A stretch of DNA of 64,000 nucleotides from Glycomyces arizonensis DSM 44726 (GCF_000482705.1 NZ_AXWO01000027.1:17616-81615); one strand, 5' to 3'; numbered from the stretch's first letter, positions 43,780-52,631 are shown. Numbers and translations: made by a program. The notes: generated from the letters alone by a model not told the origin.

Positions 43780-45293
43780 CACTGCTCCTCTGCTTCCTTC
43801 CGGTCGTTCGGCAGCCGGTTCGTCGGATGGTCCCCGGTCGCCCACAGATACTGCACGGCATAGGCCCGCCACGGCCGCCAGGCCTCGGCCGCGCCCGTCA
43901 GCGCCCGCGGCGAGGACGGCAACCCCAGACACTTGGCGCCCTTGACCACGCCCAGGTCGCCCACCGGGAACGCGTCCGGGTCGCCCAGGGCCCGCATGGC
44001 GATCATCTCGACCGTCCACGGCCCCACCCCCGGCACCCGCGCCAGCGCCGTCCGCGTCGCGTCCCAGTCCGCGCCCGGCCCCACCTCGACCCGGCCGTCC
44101 GCGATCGCCGCGGCCAAGGCCACCACGGTCTGGGCCCGGCGCCGCGGCATCGCCAACTCGCCCGGATCGATCCGGGCGACCCGCTCCGGCGCAGGGAACA
44201 GGCGAGCCAGGCCCCCTTCGGGGTCGTCAACTCGCTCGCCGTACCGCTCGGCGAGCCGGGCGGCGACCGTGGCCGCCGCCGCGGTGGAGACCTGCTGGCC
44301 GATCACCGCGCGCAGCGCGTACTCCTCGCCGTCGGCCTTGCGCGGCACCCGCCGCCCCGGCGTCTTCTTCACCAGCGGCCCCAGCAGCGCATCGGCGCCG
44401 AGCACCTCCTGGGCGGCCACCGGGTCGGCGTCCAAATCCAGGGCCCTGCGGCACCGGGCCACCGCGGCGGTGACGTCGCGCACGTCCGTCAAGCGCAGGC
44501 GGCACTCGACGTACCCTTCGGCCGGGCGCAGCGATGCGATCCCGGGCCCGTGCGGCAGCGACAGCGTCCGCCGATACGCCCCGTCCCGCCACTCCTCGAC
44601 GCCCGGCGCCGCCGCGGCGACCAGGTGCCCGAACAGGTTCGACGCCTCGAACGGCTCCCGGTAGGCCAGCCGCAGCCGCAGCGCCCCGCCCGCCTCGGCG
44701 GCCCCCCGGCCCCGGCTTCGGGCGCGGCGGCGCAGCTCAGTGGGGGAGCAGGCGTACACCTCGGCGACGACGCGGTTGAACGCCCGAATCGAGGCGAACC
44801 CGGCGGCGAACGCCACCCGGCCCAGCTCCATGTCGCTCGACTCGATCAGGACGCGGGCGCACTGGGCCCGCTGGGCGCGGGCCAGCGCGGCCGGTCCGGC
44901 GCCGACCTCGGCGATCAGCAGTCGTTCGAGCTGCCGCAGCGAATACCCCAGCCGCCCGGCCAGGCCGGCGGCCCCTTCGCGGTCGACCACGCCCTCACCG
45001 ATCAGCCGCATCGCCCGAGCGGTCACGTCGCTGCGCCAGTCCCACTGCGGGGAGCCGGGCGCGGCGTCCGGGCGGCACCGCTTGCACGCCCGGTAGCCCG
45101 CCTCTTGGGCCGAGGCGGCCGAGGCGTAGAACCGCATGTGCTCGCGTTTGGGCTTGACCGCCGGGCACGAGGGCCGGCAGTAGATGCCGGTGGAGGTGAC
45201 CGCGAGGAACACCCAGCCGTCGAACCGGGCGTCCCGCCCGGCCACGGCCGATTGCAGGCGCTCGGTGTCGACGAGCATGTCGGAGAAGACCAT
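43779..45293 (-). CDS. Ada regulator fused to AlkA DNA glycosylase
   Basis: A 504-residue fusion. Residues about 1-80 match the Ada N-terminal phosphotriester sensor with Cys residues in [17 protein letters not shown] and ACKRCRPD (zinc, with methyl-accepting Cys). Next comes an AraC-type HTH (residues about 85-185), then an AlkA-type glycosylase (about 195-490) with the helix-hairpin-helix [20 protein letters not shown] followed by the catalytic Asp in [10 protein letters not shown]. Methyl transfer to the sensor would activate transcription of its own repair operon. Such Ada-AlkA fusions are known in actinomycetes. ATG 45293 is chosen; ogt follows. Confidence 0.93.
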   Translation of the reverse strand: MVFSDMLVDTERLQSAVAGRDARFDGWVFLAVTSTGIYCRPSCPAVKPKREHMRFYASAASAQEAGYRACKRCRPDAAPGSPQWDWRSDVTARAMRLIGEGVVDREGAAGLAGRLGYSLRQLERLLIAEVGAGPAALARAQRAQCARVLIESSDMELGRVAFAAGFASIRAFNRVVAEVYACSPTELRRRARSRGRGAAEAGGALRLRLAYREPFEASNLFGHLVAAAAPGVEEWRDGAYRRTLSLPHGPGIASLRPAEGYVECRLRLTDVRDVTAAVARCRRALDLDADPVAAQEVLGADALLGPLVKKTPGRRVPRKADGEEYALRAVIGQQVSTAAAATVAARLAERYGERVDDPEGGLARLFPAPERVARIDPGELAMPRRRAQTVVALAAAIADGRVEVGPGADWDATRTALARVPGVGPWTVEMIAMRALGDPDAFPVGDLGVVKGAKCLGLPSSPRALTGAAEAWRPWRAYAVQYLWATGDHPTNRLPNDRKEAEEQ

Positions 45294-45343
45294 GCCCCCA
45301 AGCGTGCCCCCGCCCGCCGACATCGACTAGCCAGAAAACGACA

Positions 45344-46321
45344 TCACGCTTCGGGCAGGTGCAGCCGGTCGACCGCCTCCCGGCTGCGCCTGGCCGGACG
45401 CCGGTCATAGCGGGCCGTCGTCGCCGGCGAGGCATGCCCGACCAGCGACTGCGTGATCGCCAGGTCCACCCCGGCGTCGAGCAGCTCCCCGATGAACGTG
45501 CGCCGGAAATCGTGCGGCGTGTGGCGCCGCTGCCCGGCCTCGACCAGGCGCTTGGTCAACAGGTCCGCGATCGCCTGCCCGGTCATGCCCGATAGCCGAT
45601 TGCCGGTGCGGCGCAGCCGCCCGGCCTTGTTGATCGGGCAGAACAGCGCCCCGGGGCCGTTGCCGCGCACGGCCATCCACCGCTCCAAGCGGGCGGCGGC
45701 CGCCTCGGTGAGGTACACCAGACGCTCCTTGTTGCCCTTGCCGACGATCCGGATCGACCGCTCGGCCTCGTCGTAGTCGGCCAGGCGCATCGATGCGATC
45801 TCCGAGCGGCGGCACCCGGTCGAATACAGCGCCGCCAGCACCGCCGCGTCCCTCGCCCCGGCCGGCGAGGAGTCCATGTCGCAGGCGTACAGGGCCGCGC
45901 CCAGCGCCTCGGCGTCCACCTGTGAGCCGACCGGCAGCCGCGAGGCCTTCACCGGCGGCAGGTCGCAGGCCCGCTGGTAGTCCTCGGCGGCCATCAGATC
46001 CAGCCGCCACGCCTCCTTGAGCACCCGCCGCAGCGCCGCCAGATGCTTGTTGACGTACGCGCCCGACCAGCCGCGGTCGATCATCGCCGCCCGCAGGCGC
46101 GAGGTGTGCTCATAGCGCAGCAGATGCCACGGCTGCCCTGCCCCCGAGACCGACTCGTCGCCGGACAGCAGCTGGGCGATCCGGTCCAGGCACCCGCGCA
46201 TCGTCCGCCGCGACTCGGCCGACCCCAGCGAATCCAGATAGGCCCGGTACGGGTCGCGGCCCGGACCGGCCACGGCCGGCACCGCCTCCCATGACACCCC
46301 GGCGATCTCAGCAGACGACAT
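45344..46321 (-). CDS. tyrosine recombinase/integrase
   Basis: A 325-residue recombinase with a SAM-like N-terminal domain (residues about 22-115) and a catalytic domain with all expected residues: Arg171 (STGCRRSEI), Lys near 195-198 (VGKGNKER), His270-x-x-Arg273 (HDFRRTF), His296 (GHASPATT) and Tyr305. It should cut and rejoin DNA by a 3'-phosphotyrosine link. No excisionase, tRNA target or phage gene is beside it, and neighbours are housekeeping genes, so it may be a remnant or a free-standing resolvase-like enzyme. ATG set by a leaderless -10. Confidence 0.92.
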   Translation of the reverse strand: MSSAEIAGVSWEAVPAVAGPGRDPYRAYLDSLGSAESRRTMRGCLDRIAQLLSGDESVSGAGQPWHLLRYEHTSRLRAAMIDRGWSGAYVNKHLAALRRVLKEAWRLDLMAAEDYQRACDLPPVKASRLPVGSQVDAEALGAALYACDMDSSPAGARDAAVLAALYSTGCRRSEIASMRLADYDEAERSIRIVGKGNKERLVYLTEAAAARLERWMAVRGNGPGALFCPINKAGRLRRTGNRLSGMTGQAIADLLTKRLVEAGQRRHTPHDFRRTFIGELLDAGVDLAITQSLVGHASPATTARYDRRPARRSREAVDRLHLPEA

Positions 46322-46327
46322 GCCCCC

Positions 46328-46333
46328 ACCATA
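46328..46333 (-). promoter_or_regulatory. -10 element of the tyrosine recombinase gene (leaderless)
   Basis: TATGGT on the minus strand, 6 nt before the ATG at 46321. Confidence 0.5.
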
Positions 46334-46417
46334 GTCGACCACCCTGACAAACCACCCGGCCCGCACGCACCGGGAGTGCGCCGCCGGACCGGTGCGTCCA
46401 TGGCAGGATCGACACCC

Positions 46418-46837
46418 ATGGGCTCCGCATTCCACACCACGACACTGCGCGTCACGACCGGCCGCCGCGAGACCGTCCGCGACCTCTCCAGCGAATGCGC
46501 CGCATTCCTGCACGAGATCGGCGCCCGCGACGGCCTGCTCAACGTCTTCGTCCCCCACGCCACCGCCGGGGTCGCGATCATCGAGACCGGCGCCGGATCC
46601 GACGACGACCTGCTCGACGCCCTCGGCGACCTGCTGCCGCGCGATGACCGGTGGCGGCACCAGCACGGCTCGACCGGCCACGGCAGAGACCACGTCCTGC
46701 CCGGCCTGGTCGCCCCCCACGCGACCGTCCCGGTCATCGCCGGGTCGGCCGCGCTCGGCACCTGGCAGTCGATCGTCCTGGTCGACACCAACCGCGACAA
46801 CCCCGACCGGACCGTGCGACTGACCTTCCTGGCCTGA
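46418..46837 (+). CDS. YjbQ family protein (UPF0047)
   Basis: A 139-residue member of the YjbQ/UPF0047 family, some of which show weak thiamine-phosphate synthase activity. The conserved VFVPHATAGV, HQHGSTGHGRDHV, and LVDTNRDNPDRTV stretches are present; the His residues probably bind a metal. Homotrimer in known structures. The ATG at 46418 keeps the family N-terminus; earlier in-frame ATG codons exist. It diverges from the recombinase gene. Confidence 0.88.
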   Translation: MGSAFHTTTLRVTTGRRETVRDLSSECAAFLHEIGARDGLLNVFVPHATAGVAIIETGAGSDDDLLDALGDLLPRDDRWRHQHGSTGHGRDHVLPGLVAPHATVPVIAGSAALGTWQSIVLVDTNRDNPDRTVRLTFLA

Positions 46838-46857
46838 GGGCCGCGGGCCGGTGCGGT

Positions 46858-46863
46858 TATCCT
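46858..46863 (+). promoter_or_regulatory. -10 element of the MerR gene (leaderless)
   Basis: TATCCT, 7 nt before the GTG at 46871. Confidence 0.5.
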
Positions 46864-46870
46864 TGGGAGC

Positions 46871-47251
46871 GTGGTCGCCAACCTGAACACCCCGGCCCCC
46901 TACACGATCGGCGAATGCGCCCGCCGGTCCGGGTTCACCATGGACACCCTGCGCTACTACGAACGCATCGGCCTCATCGACGACGTCGAACGCACCACCA
47001 CCGGGCAGCGCCGCTTCACCGACGACCACCTCGGCTGGCTCGGCATCCTCAAATGCCTGCGGGACACCGGCATGCCCATCGAGCAGATGTGCCGCTTCGC
47101 CGCCCTGGTCCGCGACGGGGACCACACCATGGCCGAACGCGTCGCGCTCCTCGAAGACCACCAGAAAGCCGTCGACGAGCGCATCGCCGACTTCGAGGCC
47201 AAACGCCGCTACCTCACCGGCAAGATCGCCTACTACCGGTCGGTCGCCTAA
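46871..47251 (+). CDS. MerR family transcriptional regulator
   Basis: A 126-residue regulator. The winged HTH (residues 11-80) shows the MerR pattern YTIGECARRSGFTMDTLRYY and GLIDDVERTTTGQRRF, followed by a dimerisation coiled coil (residues about 85-120). No Cys metal site is seen, so it is of the general MerR (BmrR/SoxR-like or adhR-type) sort rather than metal-sensing. GTG start with leaderless -10. The next gene follows by 41 nt. Confidence 0.9.
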   Translation: MVANLNTPAPYTIGECARRSGFTMDTLRYYERIGLIDDVERTTTGQRRFTDDHLGWLGILKCLRDTGMPIEQMCRFAALVRDGDHTMAERVALLEDHQKAVDERIADFEAKRRYLTGKIAYYRSVA

Positions 47252-48525
47252 AACCGGTAGCGAGCCAGGCGGGCCGCGCCCATACTCGCGGTGTGGACCA
47301 CACCCGAGGCGCCCGCGCCATCGCCGAGACCACCACCGCCGCACTCACCGCCCGCGCCGTCGCCCTGACCGGCTCGATCGCCGCCGGCACCGACCACCCC
47401 GACTCCGACATCGACCTCATCGCCGTTGCCGACGCGCCCGGCGAGACCGAGATCCGCAGCGTCGAAGGCCGCATGGTCACCATCGAATGGAAGACCATCG
47501 ACGAGGTCGAAGCGGCCTTCACCCGGCCCTGGGAGGCCGGCGCCGCCGTCCCCGGCTGGCGGACCGCCCACCTCCTGTCCGACCCCGAAGGGCTCCTGGC
47601 CCGCGTCAAAGCGTCCGCCGAGACCTGGAACTGGCATGGCATCGCGGCCGAGGCCGACCGGTGGGCCGCAGACGGCATCGTCGGCCTCGCCGAAGAAGTC
47701 CACAAAGTCTGCGGCATGCTCGGCCGCGGCAATCCTCGGGCCGCGGCCGCCAACCGGGCCATCCTCGCCCTGCAACTGCCCGGCATCCTCGCCGCGGCCG
47801 ACCGGATCCTCTACCGCACCGAGAACGACCTGTGGGACCTCGTGTGCGAGGCCGAAGGCGAGGCGTGGGCGAGCGCATGGGACACCGCCACCGGCACCGT
47901 TCGGGCCGATCCGGCCGAGGCCTGCCGGGCCGGCCTGCGGCTCTACCTGATCGCCGCAGGGCGCCTCGACCACGTCTTCACCCAAGCGCAGCGCCCGGTC
48001 GTCGAGACCGCCTGCCGCCTCGCCCAGCGGCGCCGCTAAGTCCTCCAGCAGGCCGCGCGCGTAGTTCACCGTCGAACGCCGATACCTGGGCAGGTGCGGC
48101 GCCAACGCCACCAGCGCCACCGCCAGGCCCTCCCGGTCACGGCCCAATTTGGACAACGTGAGCGCCTTGCACATCGCGACCGCGTCGCCGTACTCCTCGG
48201 CCCCGGCGGCCTCCTCCTCGGCCTCCAGCAGCTCCAGCGCCCGCTCGGGGTCGCCGGTCTCGCGCAGCGACGAGGCCATCTGGACCGTCGCCTGCCGCCG
48301 CCGCGAGGCGTCCAAGCCGCCCTCCAGCGCCCGCCGGTAGTAGCCGATCGCCTCGGTCGGCCGCCCGGTCGAATCATGCGAGCCGCCGAGCTCGAACAGC
48401 GCCACCGGATCGTCCGGGCACTCCTCGGCCAGAGCCCGCATCGCATCGACGAACGATGCCGGCTCGTAGTCGTCGATCGCCTCCCACAGTGCGGCGGCGC
48501 GCCGCTCCCAATCCGGTGTCGTCAT
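47248..48525 (-). CDS. tetratricopeptide protein, frame extends antisense into the nucleotidyltransferase gene
   Basis: The first ~162 residues form TPR-like helix pairs (ALFELGGSHDSTGRPTEAIG, ALELLEAEEE, AVAMCKALTLSKLG, STVNYARGLLEDL), a normal size for actinomycete TPR_5-type proteins. At codon 163 the frame meets a TTA, the complement of the neighbour's stop, then runs without stop antisense to 47248, giving 425 residues. The second part is probably not functional. The ATG 48525 has TAAGTT 7 nt upstream on the minus strand. The real product may end differently from the ORF. Confidence 0.6.
   Translation of the reverse strand: MTTPDWERRAAALWEAIDDYEPASFVDAMRALAEECPDDPVALFELGGSHDSTGRPTEAIGYYRRALEGGLDASRRRQATVQMASSLRETGDPERALELLEAEEEAAGAEEYGDAVAMCKALTLSKLGRDREGLAVALVALAPHLPRYRRSTVNYARGLLEDLAAPLGEAAGGLDDRALRLGEDVVEAPCGDQVEPQAGPAGLGRIGPNGAGGGVPCARPRLAFGLAHEVPQVVLGAVEDPVGRGEDAGQLQGEDGPVGGRGPRIAAAEHAADFVDFFGEADDAVCGPPVGLGRDAMPVPGLGGRFDAGQEPFGVGQEVGGPPAGDGGAGLPGPGEGRFDLVDGLPFDGDHAAFDAADLGLAGRVGNGDEVDVGVGVVGAGGDRAGQGDGAGGECGGGGLGDGAGASGVVHTASMGAARLARYRF
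47293..48039 (+). CDS. nucleotidyltransferase domain protein
   Basis: A 248-residue protein of the polymerase-beta-like nucleotidyltransferase fold. The active-site pattern GSIAAGT...DSDIDL gives Gly27-Ser28 and Asp39/Asp41. A helical C-terminal part (residues about 105-245) resembles kanamycin or lincosamide nucleotidyltransferases. Substrate is unknown; no antibiotic link should be assumed. GTG 47293 has a -10-like CATACT 6 nt upstream. The frame of the convergent TPR gene runs antisense through all of it. Confidence 0.72.
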   Translation: MDHTRGARAIAETTTAALTARAVALTGSIAAGTDHPDSDIDLIAVADAPGETEIRSVEGRMVTIEWKTIDEVEAAFTRPWEAGAAVPGWRTAHLLSDPEGLLARVKASAETWNWHGIAAEADRWAADGIVGLAEEVHKVCGMLGRGNPRAAAANRAILALQLPGILAAADRILYRTENDLWDLVCEAEGEAWASAWDTATGTVRADPAEACRAGLRLYLIAAGRLDHVFTQAQRPVVETACRLAQRRR

Positions 48526-48532
48526 GCCAAGC

Positions 48533-48538
48533 AACTTA
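48533..48538 (-). promoter_or_regulatory. -10 element of the TPR gene (leaderless)
   Basis: TAAGTT on the minus strand, 7 nt before the ATG at 48525. Confidence 0.45.
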
Positions 48539-48559
48539 CGCCCGGCCGCCGAAGGCGTC

Positions 48560-49282
48560 TCAACGCCCCAGCCCGTCGGCCAGAGCGCCGAGTCCGGCCA
48601 GTAGCTCAAGTCGCTCACCATCCGAGAGCGCACCGTAGACCGGCTCGTCGCGCCGGTTCGTGTCCTCCTCGATGGCGCGCCGCTGCGGCCCCTCGCCCAT
48701 CGTCTCCAGATCCTCGACCTGGTACCCCGCGGACTGCCAGGCCGCCCGGTGGGCATCGCCCCGGTGGTGGCGCAGCGCTCCCAGCCGAGACGGCAGGGTC
48801 ATTGTCGCCCCGGCCCCCGCAGGCTCGAACACGGGCGTCAGCCCGGCGAACGCCGGACCGCCCGAGGCTCGTCCGGCCTCCAGACACCGCCCGACCAGGT
48901 CACACAACCGATCCAGGCCCTCCAGACCCGGCATGGTCGCGATCGGCCGCAGCGACCACAGCTCCGCAGCCGTCGCCCCGATCGTGTCCTGCAACCCCGA
49001 GGCGAGCTGGCGGCCGTCGGCGGTCAGACGCCAAGCGCCGTCCTCGAGTACCGCGACACCTCGCGCGGCTTCCCGGCTCGGTTCGAATCTCCGGTAGACC
49101 ATCGCCGCCGCCACCGCGCCGGTCGGCACTGGATGATCCAGCAATGCGAAATAGTAGTCCGACTCGATCCCCGGCTCGAGCTCCCACTGGTTGTACAGCG
49201 CCCGCGCCCGATTCCCCGACGCGCGCCGCAACCCCACGTAGACCCGGTCGATCACCGGCCGGATCAGGCCCGCATAGCTCAC
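48560..49282 (-). CDS. SCO6745 family HTH-like protein
   Basis: A 240-residue protein of the actinomycete SCO6745 family, related to MarR-like HTH proteins. Seen: IRPVIDRVYVGLRRASGNR at the start, a Phe-Ala-Leu-Leu-Asp-His segment (DYYFALLDHP) and a helical C-terminus (ERLELLAGLGALADGLGR). DNA binding is assumed from the family only. GTG 49282 is chosen because AAGGAA lies 6 nt upstream; ATG 49300 is an alternative. It diverges from the next gene over a 40-bp gap. Confidence 0.75.
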   Translation of the reverse strand: MSYAGLIRPVIDRVYVGLRRASGNRARALYNQWELEPGIESDYYFALLDHPVPTGAVAAAMVYRRFEPSREAARGVAVLEDGAWRLTADGRQLASGLQDTIGATAAELWSLRPIATMPGLEGLDRLCDLVGRCLEAGRASGGPAFAGLTPVFEPAGAGATMTLPSRLGALRHHRGDAHRAAWQSAGYQVEDLETMGEGPQRRAIEEDTNRRDEPVYGALSDGERLELLAGLGALADGLGR

Positions 49283-49310
49283 GGTGTTTCCTTCCTTCAT
49301 CCCTTGCGCA

Positions 49311-49316
49311 TAAGAT
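49311..49316 (+). promoter_or_regulatory. -10 element (leaderless)
   Basis: TAAGAT, 6 nt before the ATG at 49323. Confidence 0.5.
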
Positions 49317-49322
49317 GCGGTC

Positions 49323-50009
49323 ATGCTCTCACCGCACCAGCCCTCCTCAAACACCACGGCCGCCTTCGCCGCCGAATGCGCGCGCCTGTCCGCCGCCGTC
49401 GCCGCACTCACCCCCGAGCAATGGGCCAGACCCAGCAGGTGCGAACCCTGGGACGCCGCCGCGCTGCTCGCCCACATCACCGGCGCCGTGGGCCGCCTGC
49501 CCCGAATGCTCGACGCCGAACCACCCGCAGCCGCGACCGTGACCGCCGCCGGCTACTACCGTCCCGACGTCCGATTCTCCCCAGAAGCCACCACGAACCG
49601 CATCGACGAGGCGGCCGCGAACGCCGCCGCGGGCGGCCCGGCCGTGGCCGATGCGTTCACCGCCACCTGGAAGACCATCGCCGACCGCTGCCGCGCCGAG
49701 GCCCCCGGCCGCCTGGTCACCACCCGCCACGGCGACCCGATGACCCTCGACGACTTCATGACCACCCGCGTGGTCGAAGTCGCCGTCCACGGCATCGACC
49801 TGGCCGACGCCGTCGGCGAACCCCGCTGGACCACCCCCGAGGCCGCCAGATGCATCGTCGCCCTCCTGCTCGAGACGCCCGACGCCCTGGCCACACTCGG
49901 CTGGGACCCCGTCGCGTTCATCGCCACCGCCACCGGCCGCGACACCATGACCGACGCCGAACGCAACCGCGCCGAAACCCTCGGCGTCACCTGGCTGACC
50001 CTCGCCTGA
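49323..50009 (+). CDS. maleylpyruvate isomerase N-terminal family protein (TIGR03086-like)
   Basis: A 228-residue DinB-fold protein. The putative metal ligands are His in ALLAHITGAVG, one in VVEVAVHGIDLADAVGEP and acidic residues nearby, arranged as in mycothiol-dependent MPI proteins. The same fold appears at 42001-42645 but the two share little outside the motif. Substrate unknown; mycothiol or metal use inferred from family. Leaderless -10 set the start. Confidence 0.82.
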   Translation: MLSPHQPSSNTTAAFAAECARLSAAVAALTPEQWARPSRCEPWDAAALLAHITGAVGRLPRMLDAEPPAAATVTAAGYYRPDVRFSPEATTNRIDEAAANAAAGGPAVADAFTATWKTIADRCRAEAPGRLVTTRHGDPMTLDDFMTTRVVEVAVHGIDLADAVGEPRWTTPEAARCIVALLLETPDALATLGWDPVAFIATATGRDTMTDAERNRAETLGVTWLTLA

Positions 50010-50010
50010 G

Positions 50011-50709
50011 TCAGCAGTCGGCGGCGTACCCCAGCAGCGCCTCGGCCTCAGCGGCGTCCACGCTCAACTCCCAATCGGTCTTGACCTGCACCCATGCCCA
50101 CACATAAGCGCACCAGACCTCCTCGACCTCCGGCATCCACTCCGCCGGGTCCTGATCGGACTTCGACCGGTTCGACGAGGCGGTCACCGCCACCAGATGC
50201 CACGGCTGATCCAGATCGTTCGCATACGCCTCACGATCGGCCGCGCGCCAGGCGTTCGCCCCCGACCCCCACGCCTCCTTCAACGGCACGAAATGGTCGA
50301 TGTCCAAATCCCCCGAAACGGTCACGGTCTCCCCGTCGTACATCGAGACCCACTCGCCGGTCATGCCCGCATCGCAATCGGCCTCGCTCAGATTCCCCGA
50401 TCGGTCCTGGGCGAGCAGCGTCTCATCGCGGGCGTCGCACCCGTCGCCGTCGGCGTCCCGCCAATGCGGGAACAGCGACCGGTCATAGCCCGCGTCGGCC
50501 TCCTCGGCCACCGGCAAAGCCTCGATCGACGCGGTCAGCGCCGTACCGTCGACCTCCACCGTGAACGGCACGAGCTCGCTGAAATCCCCCGAAGCCCCAC
50601 CGGGGGAGGGACTGGGCTCCAACAGGTCACCCACCCCCTCGCACCCCGATGCGACCACGGCGAAGGCGACCGCCGCGAGCGCGGCGGCCGAACGGAAACG
50701 GGTCAACAT
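50011..50709 (-). CDS. secreted HNH nuclease-like lipoprotein
   Basis: A 232-residue lipoprotein. The signal peptide ends in VVASGC with Cys23 as lipid site. The mature part carries a DUF1524/HNH-like pattern: GDLDIDHFVPLKEAWGSGA (catalytic Asp-His), NDLDQPWHLVAV and a closing NRSKSDQDPAEWMP (Asn/His-Asn-Asp), typical of the extracellular nucleases of actinomycetes. It would degrade DNA outside the cell. Cys residues CDARDE, CDAGMT, CAYVW may form disulfides. The ATG at 50709 precedes the signal; the frame is open a little further upstream. Confidence 0.88.
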   Translation of the reverse strand: MLTRFRSAAALAAVAFAVVASGCEGVGDLLEPSPSPGGASGDFSELVPFTVEVDGTALTASIEALPVAEEADAGYDRSLFPHWRDADGDGCDARDETLLAQDRSGNLSEADCDAGMTGEWVSMYDGETVTVSGDLDIDHFVPLKEAWGSGANAWRAADREAYANDLDQPWHLVAVTASSNRSKSDQDPAEWMPEVEEVWCAYVWAWVQVKTDWELSVDAAEAEALLGYAADC

Positions 50710-50803
50710 GGGCGCAATCCTGTCTGCCTGAGCGGGGGACACCGACACGAGCGGTCAGGGCAACGTAACACACACGCGGCCCGGGCGGAACCGCCGAACC
50801 CGC

Positions 50804-50809
50804 TACCAT
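50804..50809 (+). promoter_or_regulatory. -10 element (leaderless)
   Basis: TACCAT, 7 nt before the ATG at 50817. Confidence 0.5.
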
Positions 50810-50816
50810 CACCCGC

Positions 50817-51335
50817 ATGATCGTATGGCTCAACGGCACCTACGGCGCCGGCAAGACCACCACCGCGCACCTGCTCGCCCCACTCCTGAAGGCGCGGATC
50901 TTCGACGCCGAGCACATCGGCTACCTCCTGCGCCCCATCATCGGCGACATCCCCTGCACCGACTTCAAGGAATGGAAGCCCTGGCGCACCCTCACCATCG
51001 CGACCGCCCGCGACGTCCTCGACCTCACCGGCGGCACCCTCCTCATCCCCCAGACCGTCCTCCAGCACCAGTACTGGACCGAACTGGCCGCCGGCTTCGC
51101 CGCCGCCGAGATCCCCGTGCGGGCCTTCACCCTCCACACCGACCGCGACACCTGGGCCGCCCGCATCGCCGCCGACACCGCCGAACCCGGCGCCGAAACC
51201 TGGCGAACGGACCACCGAGGCCCTTACGAGCAGGCCCTGACCGACTGGATGGCCCGCGAGACCACCGTCATCGACACCACCGGCCTGACACCGGACGAGG
51301 TCGCCGCCGACCTCGCCGCCCGCCTCCAGGACTGA
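50817..51335 (+). CDS. P-loop kinase-like ATPase
   Basis: A 172-residue P-loop protein starting with the Walker A motif GTYGAGKT (residues 7-14). The layout (DAEHIGYLLRPII, then Gly-Gly-Thr strand and Arg-Gly-Pro lid) resembles small kinases such as the shikimate/gluconate kinase or AAA_33-type family. Substrate unknown. Antibiotic kinases (chloramphenicol or streptomycin type) share this architecture, so function cannot be fixed. Leaderless start. Confidence 0.8.
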   Translation: MIVWLNGTYGAGKTTTAHLLAPLLKARIFDAEHIGYLLRPIIGDIPCTDFKEWKPWRTLTIATARDVLDLTGGTLLIPQTVLQHQYWTELAAGFAAAEIPVRAFTLHTDRDTWAARIAADTAEPGAETWRTDHRGPYEQALTDWMARETTVIDTTGLTPDEVAADLAARLQD

Positions 51336-51434
51336 AAAACCCCGCCGCGATCCCGCAGGCTCCCCCAAAACGTCACACCGCCGCGCGAGGATGAGGGCGA
51401 CACTTACCCGCACTGCCGGCAAGGAGACCGGACC

Positions 51435-52628
51435 ATGGGATACCTCGTCCTCATCGGCACCAAGAAAGGCCTGTTCACCGCCACCAGCGATGACCGGCGC
51501 GACTGGGTCCTCAAAGGCCCCCACGCCCTCGACACCGACGGCTTCACCGCCGTGGCCGAGATCTACGCCGCCGCCTGCGACCCCCGCACCGGGCAGATCC
51601 TCGTCGGCGCCGAATCACCGCACTTCGGGCCCAGCGTCTGGCGCTCGAACGACCTCGCCGCCACCTGGCACGAACCCCAGGCCGCACCGCTGGCCTTCCC
51701 CGGGGACCTGCCCTACCGGCCCCTGGACTTCTCCGAAGCCCCCGGCACCGACCAACCCGACTCCGAGCGCAAGAACACCGTCAAACGCCTCTGGCAGCTC
51801 GCCTTCGGACCCGCCGAGGGCCTCGTGTGGGCCGGGGTCGAACCGACCTCGCTGTGGCGCAGCGACGACGGCGGCCGCACCTTCACCTTCAACCACGCCC
51901 TGTGGGACCACCCCGACCACGAGACCTGGGGTCCCGGCGGCGGGGGAGCGGCCGTCCACACCATCGTCCCCGACCCCGACGACCCCGATACGGTCACCAT
52001 CGCCATGTCCGCCGGCGGGATCTACCAGACCCGCGACGGCGGCCACAGCTGGACCGGCGTCACCAAGGGCATCACCGTCGACTACGGGCCCGACCCCGAA
52101 CCGGCCTCCGGCCAATGCATCCACAAAGTCGCCCGCGACGCAGGCGGCACCTTCTTCGCCCAAAGCCACGGCCCCGCCTACCGCAGCACCGACCCCGCCG
52201 CAGGCTGGACCGACATCTCCGCGTCCCTGCCGTCGAACTTCGGCTTCCACATCACCGCCCACCCCACCCGACCGGGCACCGCCATGGCCTACCCCGTCTC
52301 CGATGCCATGGACCGCTTCCCACCCGACCACCGGATCAGCGCCTGGCGCACCGACGACGCCGGTGACACCTGGCGGCGGTGGGGGAGCGGCCTGCCGACC
52401 GAGGACTACTTCGGGATCGTCCTGCGCGACGCCGCCTGCCACGACGGTGACGCCGACCCCGCCTGGTACTTCGGCACCCGCTGCGGCGACGTGTGGGCCG
52501 CGACCGACTCAGGCGGCCAATGGCACCAGGTGGCCGCGCACCTGCCCGACGTGCTCTGCGTCAGAGCCATGAACACCGCTGCCATGAACACCGCTGCCAT
52601 GAACACCACTGCCGTGCACACGGCCTGA
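51435..52628 (+). CDS. BNR/WD40-like repeat protein (sialidase fold)
   Basis: A 397-residue beta-propeller with several Asp-box/BNR-type repeats: LVLIGTKKGLFTATSDD, SVWRSNDLAATWHEP, LWRSDDGGRTFTFN, IYQTRDGGHSWTGV, AYRSTDPAAGWTDI and AWRTDDAGDTWRRW. The enzymatic Arg triad and Tyr of sialidases are not evident, so catalysis is uncertain. The last ~20 residues are a repeat tail encoded by 15-bp units. A MoaD/ThiS-like gene follows after 3 nt; this gene pair is common in bacteria, and joint function is inferred from that. AAGGAG precedes the ATG. Confidence 0.85.
   Translation: MGYLVLIGTKKGLFTATSDDRRDWVLKGPHALDTDGFTAVAEIYAAACDPRTGQILVGAESPHFGPSVWRSNDLAATWHEPQAAPLAFPGDLPYRPLDFSEAPGTDQPDSERKNTVKRLWQLAFGPAEGLVWAGVEPTSLWRSDDGGRTFTFNHALWDHPDHETWGPGGGGAAVHTIVPDPDDPDTVTIAMSAGGIYQTRDGGHSWTGVTKGITVDYGPDPEPASGQCIHKVARDAGGTFFAQSHGPAYRSTDPAAGWTDISASLPSNFGFHITAHPTRPGTAMAYPVSDAMDRFPPDHRISAWRTDDAGDTWRRWGSGLPTEDYFGIVLRDAACHDGDADPAWYFGTRCGDVWAATDSGGQWHQVAAHLPDVLCVRAMNTAAMNTAAMNTTAVHTA
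52566..52625 (+). repeat. four tandem 15-bp units at the 3' end of the BNR gene
   Basis: Units GCCATGAACACCGCT, the same again, GCCATGAACACCACT and a decayed GCCGTGCACACGGCC. They encode AMNTA repeats and leave the frame intact just before the stop. Confidence 0.85.
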
Positions 52629-52631
52629 ACC

